Assembly: GCF_003813775.1 (NCBI RefSeq)
Contig: NZ_RPDH01000001.1
Coordinates: 1,922,001 to 1,986,000, forward strand
Direction: 5' to 3'
DNA length: 64,000 nt
DNA from: Chitinophaga lutea
GTDB taxonomy: Bacteria > Bacteroidota > Bacteroidia > Chitinophagales > Chitinophagaceae
The translations under genes were made by a program, and so were the position numbers. Shown here piece by piece: positions 46,818 through 54,158 of the stretch (positions are counted from its first letter, which is position 1; each line of letters opens with the position of its first letter). The notes beneath the pieces were generated by a model. That model searched no databases. It was not told the DNA's origin and was given only the letters and a program-made list of their open reading frames with translations.

Positions 46818-47804
46818 ATGAGTTTACCAGATATCCAATATTGTCCCGGTACGCTGGCCCCTGGTTATCAGACCTATAGTCGAACGGCACTTGTCAGGGT
46901 CTTCAAGGGCCGCAAGGTAAGTCATCTTCTTCCTTATGATTCACCCGCCTCTAATGCGGCAATGGACGAACTCTTTGATGAAAACAGAAAACGCATATCT
47001 ATCTCGGGTGTACAAGAAAAATTCTCCGTTCTGCTCGAGAAGAACAAACTTCGATTGATTAACGAGGGCGAACGAGGTAGTTACATCCTGAAACCAATTC
47101 CGGCAGCCGGCCGGCGACCGGACCAGATGCCCGCAAATGAACACCTTACCATGCAGATTGCGCGGCAAGTATATCATATCGAAACGGCGGAGAATGCGCT
47201 GATCTTCTTCCGTAATGGAGCACCCGCGTACATAACCAAACGTTTTGATGTCGATGAAAATGATAGAAAACTCGCGCAAGAAGATTTTGCATCTCTAGCC
47301 GGGCGCACGCCTCAAACACATGGAGAACATTATAAATATCTGGGTAACTATTTGGAGTTATTTCAGCTCATGGAGAAATACGTCCCGGCTTATCCCGTAG
47401 AAGCGCCCAAATTATTGAAACTGCTCATGTTCAACTATTTCTTCTCAAATGGTGATGCACATTTCAAAAATTTTTCTCTCCTAGAAACTCCAATGGGGGA
47501 TTACCGCCTGAGTCCGGCGTATGACTTGCTTAACAGCCGGATTCACATTAAGGACAAGGATTTCGCCTTAGATGATGGCTTACTCCCCAAAAAATTGGCG
47601 CAGGGGAAAATTATGCAGCAGTTCGCAGTACTAGCCGATCAGGCAGGCATTTCCCTGGCCTCTTTCGATACAATCAGGCAACTTATGCTTTCCCAAACAG
47701 ATAAGGTGCAGGAATTAACGAGGGCGTCCTATCTGGATGAAACCACCAAGCGTAATTATTTGCAATCGTATCAAGGTCGATTGCGGCAACTGGAAAAGAC
47801 TTGA
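46818..47804 (+). CDS. hipT: HipT-like serine/threonine kinase toxin
   Basis: The 328-residue HipA-type kinase lacks the N-terminal subdomain. The Gly-rich loop region is RISISGVQEKFSVLLE near residue 59, with an SIS pair where HipT is autophosphorylated. The ATP-binding Lys is in ERGSYILKPIP near 85, catalytic residues in FSNGDAHFKNFSL near 215, and the metal-binding Asp in LSPAYDLLNSR near 235. E. coli HipT phosphorylates tryptophanyl-tRNA synthetase; HipA phosphorylates glutamyl-tRNA synthetase. Whether this one shares either target is unknown. The module probably stabilises the element or acts in phage defence. Confidence 0.88.
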   Translation: MSLPDIQYCPGTLAPGYQTYSRTALVRVFKGRKVSHLLPYDSPASNAAMDELFDENRKRISISGVQEKFSVLLEKNKLRLINEGERGSYILKPIPAAGRRPDQMPANEHLTMQIARQVYHIETAENALIFFRNGAPAYITKRFDVDENDRKLAQEDFASLAGRTPQTHGEHYKYLGNYLELFQLMEKYVPAYPVEAPKLLKLLMFNYFFSNGDAHFKNFSLLETPMGDYRLSPAYDLLNSRIHIKDKDFALDDGLLPKKLAQGKIMQQFAVLADQAGISLASFDTIRQLMLSQTDKVQELTRASYLDETTKRNYLQSYQGRLRQLEKT

Positions 47805-48119
47805 AGATTAATCGACGATTGCAACTCAGCACTATAATTCTCTATAGAAAGGAATCAGTCCCAACGCTCGGTTTTTCACAAGGATATTTATTAGATAAGT
47901 TTAAGTTAGGTGGTTTATTCGTACTATGAGTACGGATATAGGAAGAAAAACAAACCAGTTCTGACGGTATCGCCTGAAGTGGCTAAAGAAACTACTTTGC
48001 ACCCATGCCGAATATATTGCTACTGGACTGACTAAGCGTAGCACATAAGTAAGTTGGCCCAAACTGTGATTTCCTTTGACTGTTATTTCTTAAATTTCAG
48101 TAGAACAAATTATAGGGTC
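47805..48119. other. Intergenic region after hipT
   Basis: About 315 bases with no gene I can support. It is AT-rich with scattered short dyads. A promoter for the next gene is probable near 48075-48100 (TTTG and TAAATTTC) but poorly matched. Confidence 0.3.
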
Positions 48120-48983
48120 ATGGGAAATTTCAGAAATTGGCTTTCCTCGAACATGCTATTTCGTAATATTTTAGCCGACTTCGGATCCAGGTCTGCCTAC
48201 ACCGGAGAGCCGGGAGGGTTTATAACTTATTTCCAATATAAGATAGGCCCGTACCAGCGGGACCACCACCTTTACTTCCCCAAAGAACCCTTCGCCGTTC
48301 GGTACAACAATGAGGTATTCAACAAGCTTTTCGAGTACTCTGGAGAAGATATCTTTAAATACCTCGACTTCCACTTTGACGCCTTTCCCGAGAAAAACGC
48401 CTTTATTTTATACCTCGACAGGCAATTGACAGAAAGGTTAAAGAAAAGCCTAAGTAAAGAGCGCAAAATAAAACTGGAATCAGCCGCCGATTGGGTGGCA
48501 GAGAAAAAACGACTATTCCGCGCAGAAGCGGAACTGACCAGGGAGGATATTTCGCGGGATCTCCAACTGGTGATCGATAGTAAGGCGGCGGGAAAAGTTG
48601 ACGAGGCGCAACAGCGACTGGATAACCTGACAGATAAACTGGAACACAAATTTGAAGATGCGATTTCCCGATTGGAGAGTGCCTCTAGTCTACTTCCGAC
48701 CGGTAGTATCGGCCTGAATAATCAAAACCACCAGGATAAGCTGGTGCAACTTCTTTATCTATTGCAGAACCTTCATAACCCTAAAAATAGGACGGAGGCG
48801 CTCTTCAGCAGCTTCAGTAATATTAACCTGGCGGCGATTCTACGGCACCATTTCCGGGACTTTGCAGATAAGAAATCAAACACGATCGAAAAAAAAGCAA
48901 AAGCAAGTATCGCAAAGCTCAAGAACACCGACCCCAAAGTCCAAAAGTTGATCCAGGCTTTGGAGGAATTCTTCTATGCATAA
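48120..48983 (+). CDS. Uncharacterised island protein with coiled-coil middle region
   Basis: The ATG at 48120 starts a 287-residue product; an upstream extension of 22 residues is not convincing. The first 110 residues look like a folded globular domain (DHHLYFPKEPFAVRYNNEVF, then DIFKYLDFHFDAFPEKNAFI). The middle (about 110-200) is strongly charged and helical, likely coiled coil, and the end is helical and Lys-rich. No family was recognised with confidence. The position between the hip genes and the replication/mobilization genes is typical of small regulatory or replication accessory genes in Bacteroidota islands. Confidence 0.6.
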   Translation: MGNFRNWLSSNMLFRNILADFGSRSAYTGEPGGFITYFQYKIGPYQRDHHLYFPKEPFAVRYNNEVFNKLFEYSGEDIFKYLDFHFDAFPEKNAFILYLDRQLTERLKKSLSKERKIKLESAADWVAEKKRLFRAEAELTREDISRDLQLVIDSKAAGKVDEAQQRLDNLTDKLEHKFEDAISRLESASSLLPTGSIGLNNQNHQDKLVQLLYLLQNLHNPKNRTEALFSSFSNINLAAILRHHFRDFADKKSNTIEKKAKASIAKLKNTDPKVQKLIQALEEFFYA

Positions 48984-49129
48984 AGGAATAACCAGCCTTA
49001 ATTTTCCCATACTGACCTTTTCGAACTGGCGCAAACCTATTGAATTTCAATCGATAAAAATCCATGACCAATCCGGCATTGACTTCCCTTCCTGCTTAAC
49101 CCATCTTGCGTCCATAACACAGAAAGTTT

Positions 49130-49435
49130 ATGGACACTTTATTTATTCCCAATGAGAACGATTTCCGGCGGTGGATCAGGGAGGCACTGAAGGAATGCCT
49201 GGAGAATCTCCCGGTAAAAGAGGGAGCGACTGCTGATCCGCAGCAGGAGCCCTTACTCACCCGCAAGGAAATCGCGGGCATCTTCCGGGTGTCACTGGTA
49301 ACCCTCCATGAGTGGATGAAACAGGGTTTACCCTTTCATAAGCAGGGAGGCCGGGTATACTTCCTGCGCTCTGAAGTGCTGGAATACCTCAAGCAGAAAC
49401 GCAAATCCCAAGGAAAACTGTCCGGTCATGAATAG
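49130..49435 (+). CDS. Excisionase-like helix-turn-helix protein
   Basis: The 101-residue protein has a MerR/excisionase-type HTH in its second half (PLLTRKEIAGIFRVSLVTLHEWMKQG, then GGRVYFLRSEVLEYLKQK). This is the HTH_17 pattern found in Bacteroidota mobile elements. It may act in excision or control of the mobilization genes. Its end overlaps the primase gene by eight bases. Confidence 0.85.
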   Translation: MDTLFIPNENDFRRWIREALKECLENLPVKEGATADPQQEPLLTRKEIAGIFRVSLVTLHEWMKQGLPFHKQGGRVYFLRSEVLEYLKQKRKSQGKLSGHE

Positions 49436-50420
49436 GATAGCTATCCAGGAAGCCAAGCTGCTGGACCAGGTGGATTACCTCGCATTCCTGGGATTTTACC
49501 CGGAAAAGGTCCGTGGGCAGGAATTCTGGTACAGATCGCCATTGCGGGAAGAGCATACCCCGTCTTTTAAGGTCGACAGGGCGAAAGGCGTATGGTACGA
49601 TCATGGAATCGGCCAGGGAGGAACCATTATTGATTTCGGAATTGCCTATTTCCGATGTGATGTTCGGGAGTTTCTGGACAGGCTGAAGCCATATCTTTCT
49701 TTTCATCGCCCCGAACTTCCCATGCAGGTTTCCGCTCCATCAGCCGTTCAGTCCCCGACCAGCCAGGCTGGTGATAAGAAAGGGATTGTTGTTTTGTCCG
49801 CCGGCCCGCTGGCGTCGCCCCAGCTTTCCCGCTATTTGGCCGAGCGCAAAATTCCCTTTTCGATAGCGGCCGCTTATTGCAAGGAGGTACGATTTGAGTT
49901 GTCCGGTCGGCGCTTTTTTGCCATCGGGTTTAAAAATGACCTGGGTGGCTTTGAGCTTCGCAATGCGCATTTCAAAGGCAGCAGTGCCCCTAAGGCATCC
50001 TCCTTCCTGGATCAGGATTGTCATGAGCTGGCGGTGTTCGAAGGCTTCTTCAATTTCCTGTCCTTTCTCGCCCTGGTACAATACCGCTCCCTCCCAACCT
50101 GCAATTTCCTGGTCCTAAATTCCCTCGCCTACTTTCAGAAGAGCAGATCCATCATGGATCAACATGCCGGGGTCACCCTCTACCTGGACCGGGACGCAGC
50201 AGGTATCCAATGCACCGGTCAGGCATTGAAGTTCGGGCCGCAATTCCGGGACGGGAGCCACCTCTATGCTGGTAATAATGATCTGAACGACTGGCTGATC
50301 CAAAATTTCCAAAAGTTGAAGCAGGAACAATTTATCCTCCGACAGGCAGGAAGGGTTTTGCGGGTTGCCAACCACCCTCCACCGGATATTTCTCAGAGCA
50401 AGAAGAGTAAGCGCATATAA
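49428..50420 (+). CDS. Toprim-domain DNA primase-like protein
   Basis: The 330-residue protein has an N-terminal CHC2-like region without zinc ligands (WYRSPLREEHTPSFKVDRAK, GVWYDHGIGQGGTIIDF, about 35-65). It ends in a toprim domain (about 195-300) with LAVFEGFFNFLSF near 204 (metal-binding Glu) and VTLYLDRDAAGIQCTG near 246 (DxD). Such short primases start replication of mobilised DNA or of the excised circle. It is part of the module HTH-primase-small gene-MobC-relaxase. Confidence 0.85.
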   Translation: MNRIAIQEAKLLDQVDYLAFLGFYPEKVRGQEFWYRSPLREEHTPSFKVDRAKGVWYDHGIGQGGTIIDFGIAYFRCDVREFLDRLKPYLSFHRPELPMQVSAPSAVQSPTSQAGDKKGIVVLSAGPLASPQLSRYLAERKIPFSIAAAYCKEVRFELSGRRFFAIGFKNDLGGFELRNAHFKGSSAPKASSFLDQDCHELAVFEGFFNFLSFLALVQYRSLPTCNFLVLNSLAYFQKSRSIMDQHAGVTLYLDRDAAGIQCTGQALKFGPQFRDGSHLYAGNNDLNDWLIQNFQKLKQEQFILRQAGRVLRVANHPPPDISQSKKSKRI

Positions 50421-50484
50421 GTTCTTTAAGATGATGATCTCTTAAACCTATTCAATCCATTTTTTAATAATAAAAACGACGCAG

Positions 50485-50793
50485 ATGGCAGATTTGAAAC
50501 GCAAAACGCTCTCCCTCTCCAGCGGAAAGCTCCTGAAACTTTACGGCAGCAGCCTTGCCATTTCCAAAAGCCTGGAGATTGGGGAAGGGTACGCGCCTAA
50601 TATTTATTCTTTCACAGAAGGTCAGTCTGGAGGAAAGGAGGCCGGTCAAGTAACCAACCCCCACAAGCTCGACCGGGAAGATCTGATGGAATTGGCTGAC
50701 TTCAACATCCAGCTTTGGATGAATTTGAAAGCCAACCTCCGGAAATATGGCGTGGATAGCCCGAAGGTTTTCAACCAGGAATCCAGCAAATGA
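50485..50793 (+). CDS. Small conserved-looking protein of the mobilization module
   Basis: The 102-residue, fairly hydrophilic protein opens MADLKRKTLSLSSGKLLKLYG and has a C-terminal helix ADFNIQLWMNLKANLRKYG. No motif was recognised. It lies between primase and candidate oriT in the usual place of a small gene of unknown role in Bacteroidota mobilizable elements. Confidence 0.6.
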   Translation: MADLKRKTLSLSSGKLLKLYGSSLAISKSLEIGEGYAPNIYSFTEGQSGGKEAGQVTNPHKLDREDLMELADFNIQLWMNLKANLRKYGVDSPKVFNQESSK

Positions 50794-50891
50794 TGGCGGT
50801 CGAATCATTGGGAGCAACGCGGCTTTTTCCCGCTTTGCCACTGCTCAAAACTGCGGTGGCTTGCAGGATCGATTTTAAGCGTCCGGTTTAA

Positions 50892-50940
50892 GGCAAGCGG
50901 TGTTTTTGTAGGACAAAAACCGCTTGCCCTCTGCTCCCGT
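50892..50940 (+). other. Candidate origin of transfer (oriT)
   Basis: GGCAAGCG (50892-50899) and GTTTTTGT (50902-50909) pair with ACAAAAAC (50913-50920) and CGCTTGCC (50921-50928), a 16-bp dyad with a two-base bulge and a three-base loop. CTCTGCTCCCG follows. A large inverted repeat just upstream of mobC and the relaxase gene, in a stretch without genes, is the expected form of an oriT; the nick site would lie just past the dyad. Confidence 0.55.
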
Positions 50941-50991
50941 TGGTCGCATAGGGAGAAGAAATGAACTGTTTTACAGTTAAATCAAAGTGTG

Positions 50992-51351
50992 ATGACAACG
51001 ATAACATCCAAGAAAAAGGCAGGAGGCCGTCCGGTGGCGGCGAAGAAGAAAGCAACAATTGTCCGGGTGCGCTTCGACAAGGAGCAGTATTTTATCCTCC
51101 GGCATAAAGCCCAGAAGGCAGGGCTGAACTTCTCCGCCTATCTCCGCCAGGCAGCAGAAGTAACTGTAATCAAAGCCCGGCTTACCCCGGAAGAGCGGGA
51201 TTTCATCAGAAAACTTGTAGGAATGGCCAACAACTTGAATCAGTTGGTAAAGGAATTCAAGCAGGCGGGCATTTTAAAAACTGCCGCTCATGTTGAGGGG
51301 CTTAGGGACAAAGTGGATCAACTATTAAAACTATTGAGAGGTGATAAGTAA
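50992..51351 (+). CDS. MobC-type relaxosome accessory protein
   Basis: The 119-residue basic protein starts at the ATG at 50992 (a GTG one codon earlier is possible). A Lys-rich N-terminus is followed by a ribbon-helix-helix-like region (TIVRVRFDKEQYFILRHKAQ then GLNFSAYLRQAAEV). The MobC C-terminal stretch is RKLVGMANNLNQLVKEFKQAG. It binds oriT and helps the relaxase nick DNA. It overlaps the relaxase start by 11 bases. Confidence 0.88.
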   Translation: MTTITSKKKAGGRPVAAKKKATIVRVRFDKEQYFILRHKAQKAGLNFSAYLRQAAEVTVIKARLTPEERDFIRKLVGMANNLNQLVKEFKQAGILKTAAHVEGLRDKVDQLLKLLRGDK

Positions 51352-52303
51352 GGTTTTCGACGGACATAGTTTCTACCATGCCTGCCGGTATATGTGTAAC
51401 AAACAAGGTGCAGAAGTGCTGGCGACGGAAGGAGTGCGCGGGTATGATTACAAACTGATGGCGGAAGATTTCATCGGCCAAGCCGCGCAGCGACCGACTA
51501 AAAAGCAGGCTTGTTTCCACGCGGTACTGAGCTTTCATCCCCATGAAAAGCCAGAAGACTCCAGGATCGTTTCCATTGCAAGAGAGTACCTGCAGGAAAT
51601 TGGCATCGCCAATACTCAATTTGCCATTACCAAGCACACCGACAAAGCCCACCTGCATGTGCATCTCATCGCTAATATGGTGAACAACGAAGCCCGAAGT
51701 ATCAAAGACAATCATATCGGGTTGAGAGGAAAAAAGGCAGCCCAACAGCTTACCCTGAAACACGGGCTCATCGTAGCCGAAAGGAAAAACCTTGCCCTCA
51801 CTCACCAGGAAGCACTCGACCAGTCCGAAGCCAATCGCTACAAAATCTATACGGCTATCATGGAAAGCCTCCCGAAATGTCGGAATCTGGAAGAGCTGAA
51901 AGCCCGCCTCAAAACTTATGGTATTGAGGTACTGTACAAGTTTAAAGGTCAGACCCAGGAGCGGCAAGGCATCAGTTTTCGCCTGGAGAAGGATGTCTTC
52001 AAGGGCAGCAAAGTCGACCGGAGCTTCTCATTGGGCAACCTTGAAAAGACGCTTTCACAGGGTCAGCGGCAAAATCCAAGCCAGGCTATGGGAGCGACTA
52101 ATCCAATACCGTTATCCGGGCATGGTGTTTCTAATGCTTCCAATCCGGCCGGTCAACTGGCCCAGGAACTTGAGAATATAATGCTGCAATCAACCGGTAA
52201 CCTGCTATCTGATCTTATGAAGCCGGAGTATGTACCGCAGGGTGTTAACCCCGACTTGTTGCGCGAAGCTCGTAAAAAGAAGAAGCGTAAAAGACTGCGC
52301 TAG
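51341..52303 (+). CDS. Relaxase/mobilization nuclease (MobP/MobA-like)
   Basis: The 320-residue protein starts with GTG (Met-Ile-Ser-Lys). The relaxase domain (about 1-190) has a tyrosine in SFYHACRYMCN near residue 11, PTKKQACFHAVLSFHPHE near 52, and the metal-binding three-His motif HTDKAHLHVHLIAN near 99. The C-terminal 130 residues are basic and poorly ordered. It nicks oriT, attaches to the 5' end and pilots the strand into a recipient. Relaxase and MobC without a mating-pore system make the element mobilizable rather than self-transferring. Confidence 0.92.
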   Translation: MISKVFDGHSFYHACRYMCNKQGAEVLATEGVRGYDYKLMAEDFIGQAAQRPTKKQACFHAVLSFHPHEKPEDSRIVSIAREYLQEIGIANTQFAITKHTDKAHLHVHLIANMVNNEARSIKDNHIGLRGKKAAQQLTLKHGLIVAERKNLALTHQEALDQSEANRYKIYTAIMESLPKCRNLEELKARLKTYGIEVLYKFKGQTQERQGISFRLEKDVFKGSKVDRSFSLGNLEKTLSQGQRQNPSQAMGATNPIPLSGHGVSNASNPAGQLAQELENIMLQSTGNLLSDLMKPEYVPQGVNPDLLREARKKKKRKRLR

Positions 52304-52321
52304 ATCAGAACAGTATTTTAA

Positions 52322-52936
52322 ATGCCAAAAATTCAAACCATGAATGAGAATCTTTTGACTACCCTGACCGAGATCAGCGAAGGTCACACAAATAAATTAG
52401 AACAGCACGACCAACAAATCAGTGCCTTGCAGGAAACTTTGGGCCAGATATCAGCATTGAAAGGCGCGCTCAATCACCTCACCCAAGCCGGCGGTCCCAT
52501 TAATCAATTATTAATCCATCTACCCGAGCAGTCAAATCTGCACCAGCGCCTTGACCGTACATTGCGGGACACAATCACTGCCCTTTCCCGGCCGCAGGTG
52601 CAAAATCACCATCATCATTTCCCCAGGGTTGCCTGGGCGACGGTTGGCTTATTTCTTATGTTATGCCTCGTAAGCACCGGGTGGTATCTCACCGCTTCCC
52701 GGTTGGGCGACTTCCGTGACAATGATATCAAATACCGCTATCTGCAACTTATCGACAACAAGCAGGTGGTCCACCTGCTGCATTTCACAGATAGTTTGCA
52801 AAGAGCGCAGCCGGAATTTTTCCGGGATAGCGTGCTTTCGAAGGAAGAGGAAAAGCACCGCCGCCTGGAAATGCTCGACGAAGCAAACCGGAAAGAAGCG
52901 GAGGCCGAGCAGCTTCGCCAGAGGGCCAAACAGTAG
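52322..52936 (+). CDS. Coiled-coil membrane protein downstream of the relaxase
   Basis: The 204-residue protein has an N-terminal coiled coil (about 10-60), a short His-rich stretch, and one transmembrane helix at about 102-122 (WATVGLFLMLCLVSTGWYL). A second helical region of about 80 residues ends in Glu/Arg/Lys-rich sequence. Genes of this shape often follow relaxase genes in Bacteroidota elements; the function is unknown, perhaps linking relaxosome and membrane. An ATG six codons in is an alternative start. Confidence 0.6.
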   Translation: MPKIQTMNENLLTTLTEISEGHTNKLEQHDQQISALQETLGQISALKGALNHLTQAGGPINQLLIHLPEQSNLHQRLDRTLRDTITALSRPQVQNHHHHFPRVAWATVGLFLMLCLVSTGWYLTASRLGDFRDNDIKYRYLQLIDNKQVVHLLHFTDSLQRAQPEFFRDSVLSKEEEKHRRLEMLDEANRKEAEAEQLRQRAKQ

Positions 52937-52941
52937 TTATT

Positions 52942-53046
52942 GCCTACTCTAAACAAGAGAACCCACGCGTTGTATGCATCTATATTGAGATGCTCCGTGA
53001 GTGCATCGAGGCCTCACGCTACGGGTGTACAAGCACCCTCGTAATA
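52942..53046 (-). ncRNA. Candidate guide RNA of the Cas12f-like/sigma system
   Basis: Directly after the stop codon of the Cas12f-like gene the minus strand has consecutive stem-loops: GGGTG-CTTGTA-CACCC (53038-53023), CGTGAG...CTCACG (53018-52996) and GCATCT-CAATAT-AGATGC (52993-52976). These are followed by ATACAAC and then a single-stranded stretch starting GCGTGGGTTCTCTTG (from 52968). Cas12f and TnpB guide RNAs have this form, a stacked scaffold ending in a short pairing-prone stretch and then the guide. The order and position fit, but no alignment to known guides was possible. It could instead be a terminator region or the decayed right end of a TnpB-type transposon. Confidence 0.45.
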
Positions 53047-53061
53047 ATATTCCGACGGGCA

Positions 53062-53640
53062 TTATTCTACCACCAGGGCAATACCCGCTTTGTTGGCTTT
53101 GTAGGCAATTTTGTCCTTCAGGCTGTAATAACTCCAGTTGCGCAGCAAAAATTCTTCCTTTTTGGCGACGGCTTCCTTCCCTTCTTGCCCGGTAAGCAGC
53201 AGGGTGGCAACCCGGTGCTTCAGGCATAGATTGATCAACCGGCGACTGTAAACGTGCAGTTTATAGTTCACATACCGCTTTTCCGCGCCCCGGTAATGCT
53301 CCAGGTTTTGCAGTTTCCGGGTTAAGCCGTTCTTCGACCGGTTGAACGTGGCGGACTGCTGGCAGCGATGAACCGCTTTTTGAATTGCCAGCCGCCGGTA
53401 CAAGAAATCTTCTTTGGTGCCGATGGAATAACTATGCCGCCCGATCTTTACCCGGATCGGAATTTCCATCGAAAGAGTGGCTTCCGCCACTACTTCCGGA
53501 TGAAGGGCATGATCTTCTTTTGATACCTCGAACGTTGCCAGCAGGTAGAACTTGTGCTCTTCCACCTGGATGGAGCTGGTGCATAGTTTATACTCACTTC
53601 TTAGGGCGGCTTCCCAGATCGCCCGCTTGTCACCACCCTT
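53062..53640 (-). CDS. Nuclease-dead Cas12f-like protein, C-terminal part (after frameshift)
   Basis: Read in the minus-1 frame relative to the N-terminal part, from 53640, this segment (about 192 residues) continues the Cas12f-like fold: KGGDKRAIWEAALRSEYK, KFYLLATFEVSKED, then RHSYSIGTKEDFLYRRLAI, NYKLHVYSRRLINLCLKH and NWSYYSLKDKIAYKANKAGI. These match the RuvC-bearing half of Cas12f. The RuvC-I Asp (GIDVG-like in active Cas12f) is replaced within ATLSMEIP. The RuvC-II Glu (MENL-like) is replaced in ATLLLTGQ. The protein stops at GIALVVE, just before the zinc-finger/RuvC-III part that would hold the third acid. All three catalytic acids are therefore absent. A GTG at 53565 could start a separate fragment. 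Confidence 0.75.
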   Translation of the reverse strand, partial: KGGDKRAIWEAALRSEYKLCTSSIQVEEHKFYLLATFEVSKEDHALHPEVVAEATLSMEIPIRVKIGRHSYSIGTKEDFLYRRLAIQKAVHRCQQSATFNRSKNGLTRKLQNLEHYRGAEKRYVNYKLHVYSRRLINLCLKHRVATLLLTGQEGKEAVAKKEEFLLRNWSYYSLKDKIAYKANKAGIALVVE

Positions 53641-54158
53641 TTTCCAAAATACAGGCGGAAGGTGTGGCCAAATATCTGGCAGGTATAAAACCTACCGCCG
53701 TCTTCCAGTTTTATTTGGCGGAGGTCCTGCGGGGCTATCGGCATGGGAATATCCCTTCGAAAACTCCTGAGTGACCGCTCCCCCTTCCAAAGCCTGTCCC
53801 TTTCCTTGCCGAAGCTAAATACCAGTATTTTATTCAGACAACCCAGGATGCTCATGGGCATTTGTCCTTTGAAATACCGGCTGAGTAACTGGTAGGTAGT
53901 TCCGAGCTGCGACATCGTGAGAATGCCGTCCTTATCTTTCTTTATGTCCGCCAACCTTACCCGCACCTCGTCCGTGAAATAGAATAAGTCCTTTACCTGT
54001 TCCTGGATGAACTGGTGGGTGTAGATGAAATTGGCTGCCCGGTGGACCATTCGTTGCCATCGCCAGAAGGTTTCCCGCGTTTGGCGCTTCACCGCGGGAT
54101 CTTCCGAATGTATCAATAGTTGGATTTTCCGGGTCAGCACTACTTTGTTTTCCTTCAT
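53601..54158 (-). CDS. Nuclease-dead Cas12f-like protein, N-terminal part (before frameshift)
   Basis: The ATG at 54158 overlaps the sigma stop codon (ATGA), so this gene is translationally coupled to the sigma gene. The true part is about 173 residues, MKENKVVLTRKIQLLI to HTFRLYFGK; the last 12 residues of this frame are out-of-frame sequence. It matches the N-terminal wedge/REC-like half of Cas12f, including FRRDIPMPI and RFYTCQIFGHTF. The run AAAAA at the joint would need one more A to keep one frame of about 365 residues. That points to a homopolymer error, a real frameshift, or programmed minus-1 slippage at A-AAA-AGG. The paired protein would be an RNA-guided DNA-binding factor that recruits the sigma subunit; this is inference from family and context. 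Confidence 0.75.
   Translation of the reverse strand: MKENKVVLTRKIQLLIHSEDPAVKRQTRETFWRWQRMVHRAANFIYTHQFIQEQVKDLFYFTDEVRVRLADIKKDKDGILTMSQLGTTYQLLSRYFKGQMPMSILGCLNKILVFSFGKERDRLWKGERSLRSFRRDIPMPIAPQDLRQIKLEDGGRFYTCQIFGHTFRLYFGKRVVTSGRSGKPP

Noticed and set aside
53062..54158. Active TnpB or Cas12f nuclease, or a plain TnpB transposon
   Set aside because: RuvC-I and RuvC-II acids are replaced, the RuvC-III/zinc-finger part is missing, there is no TnpA gene, and the gene is coupled to a sigma factor.
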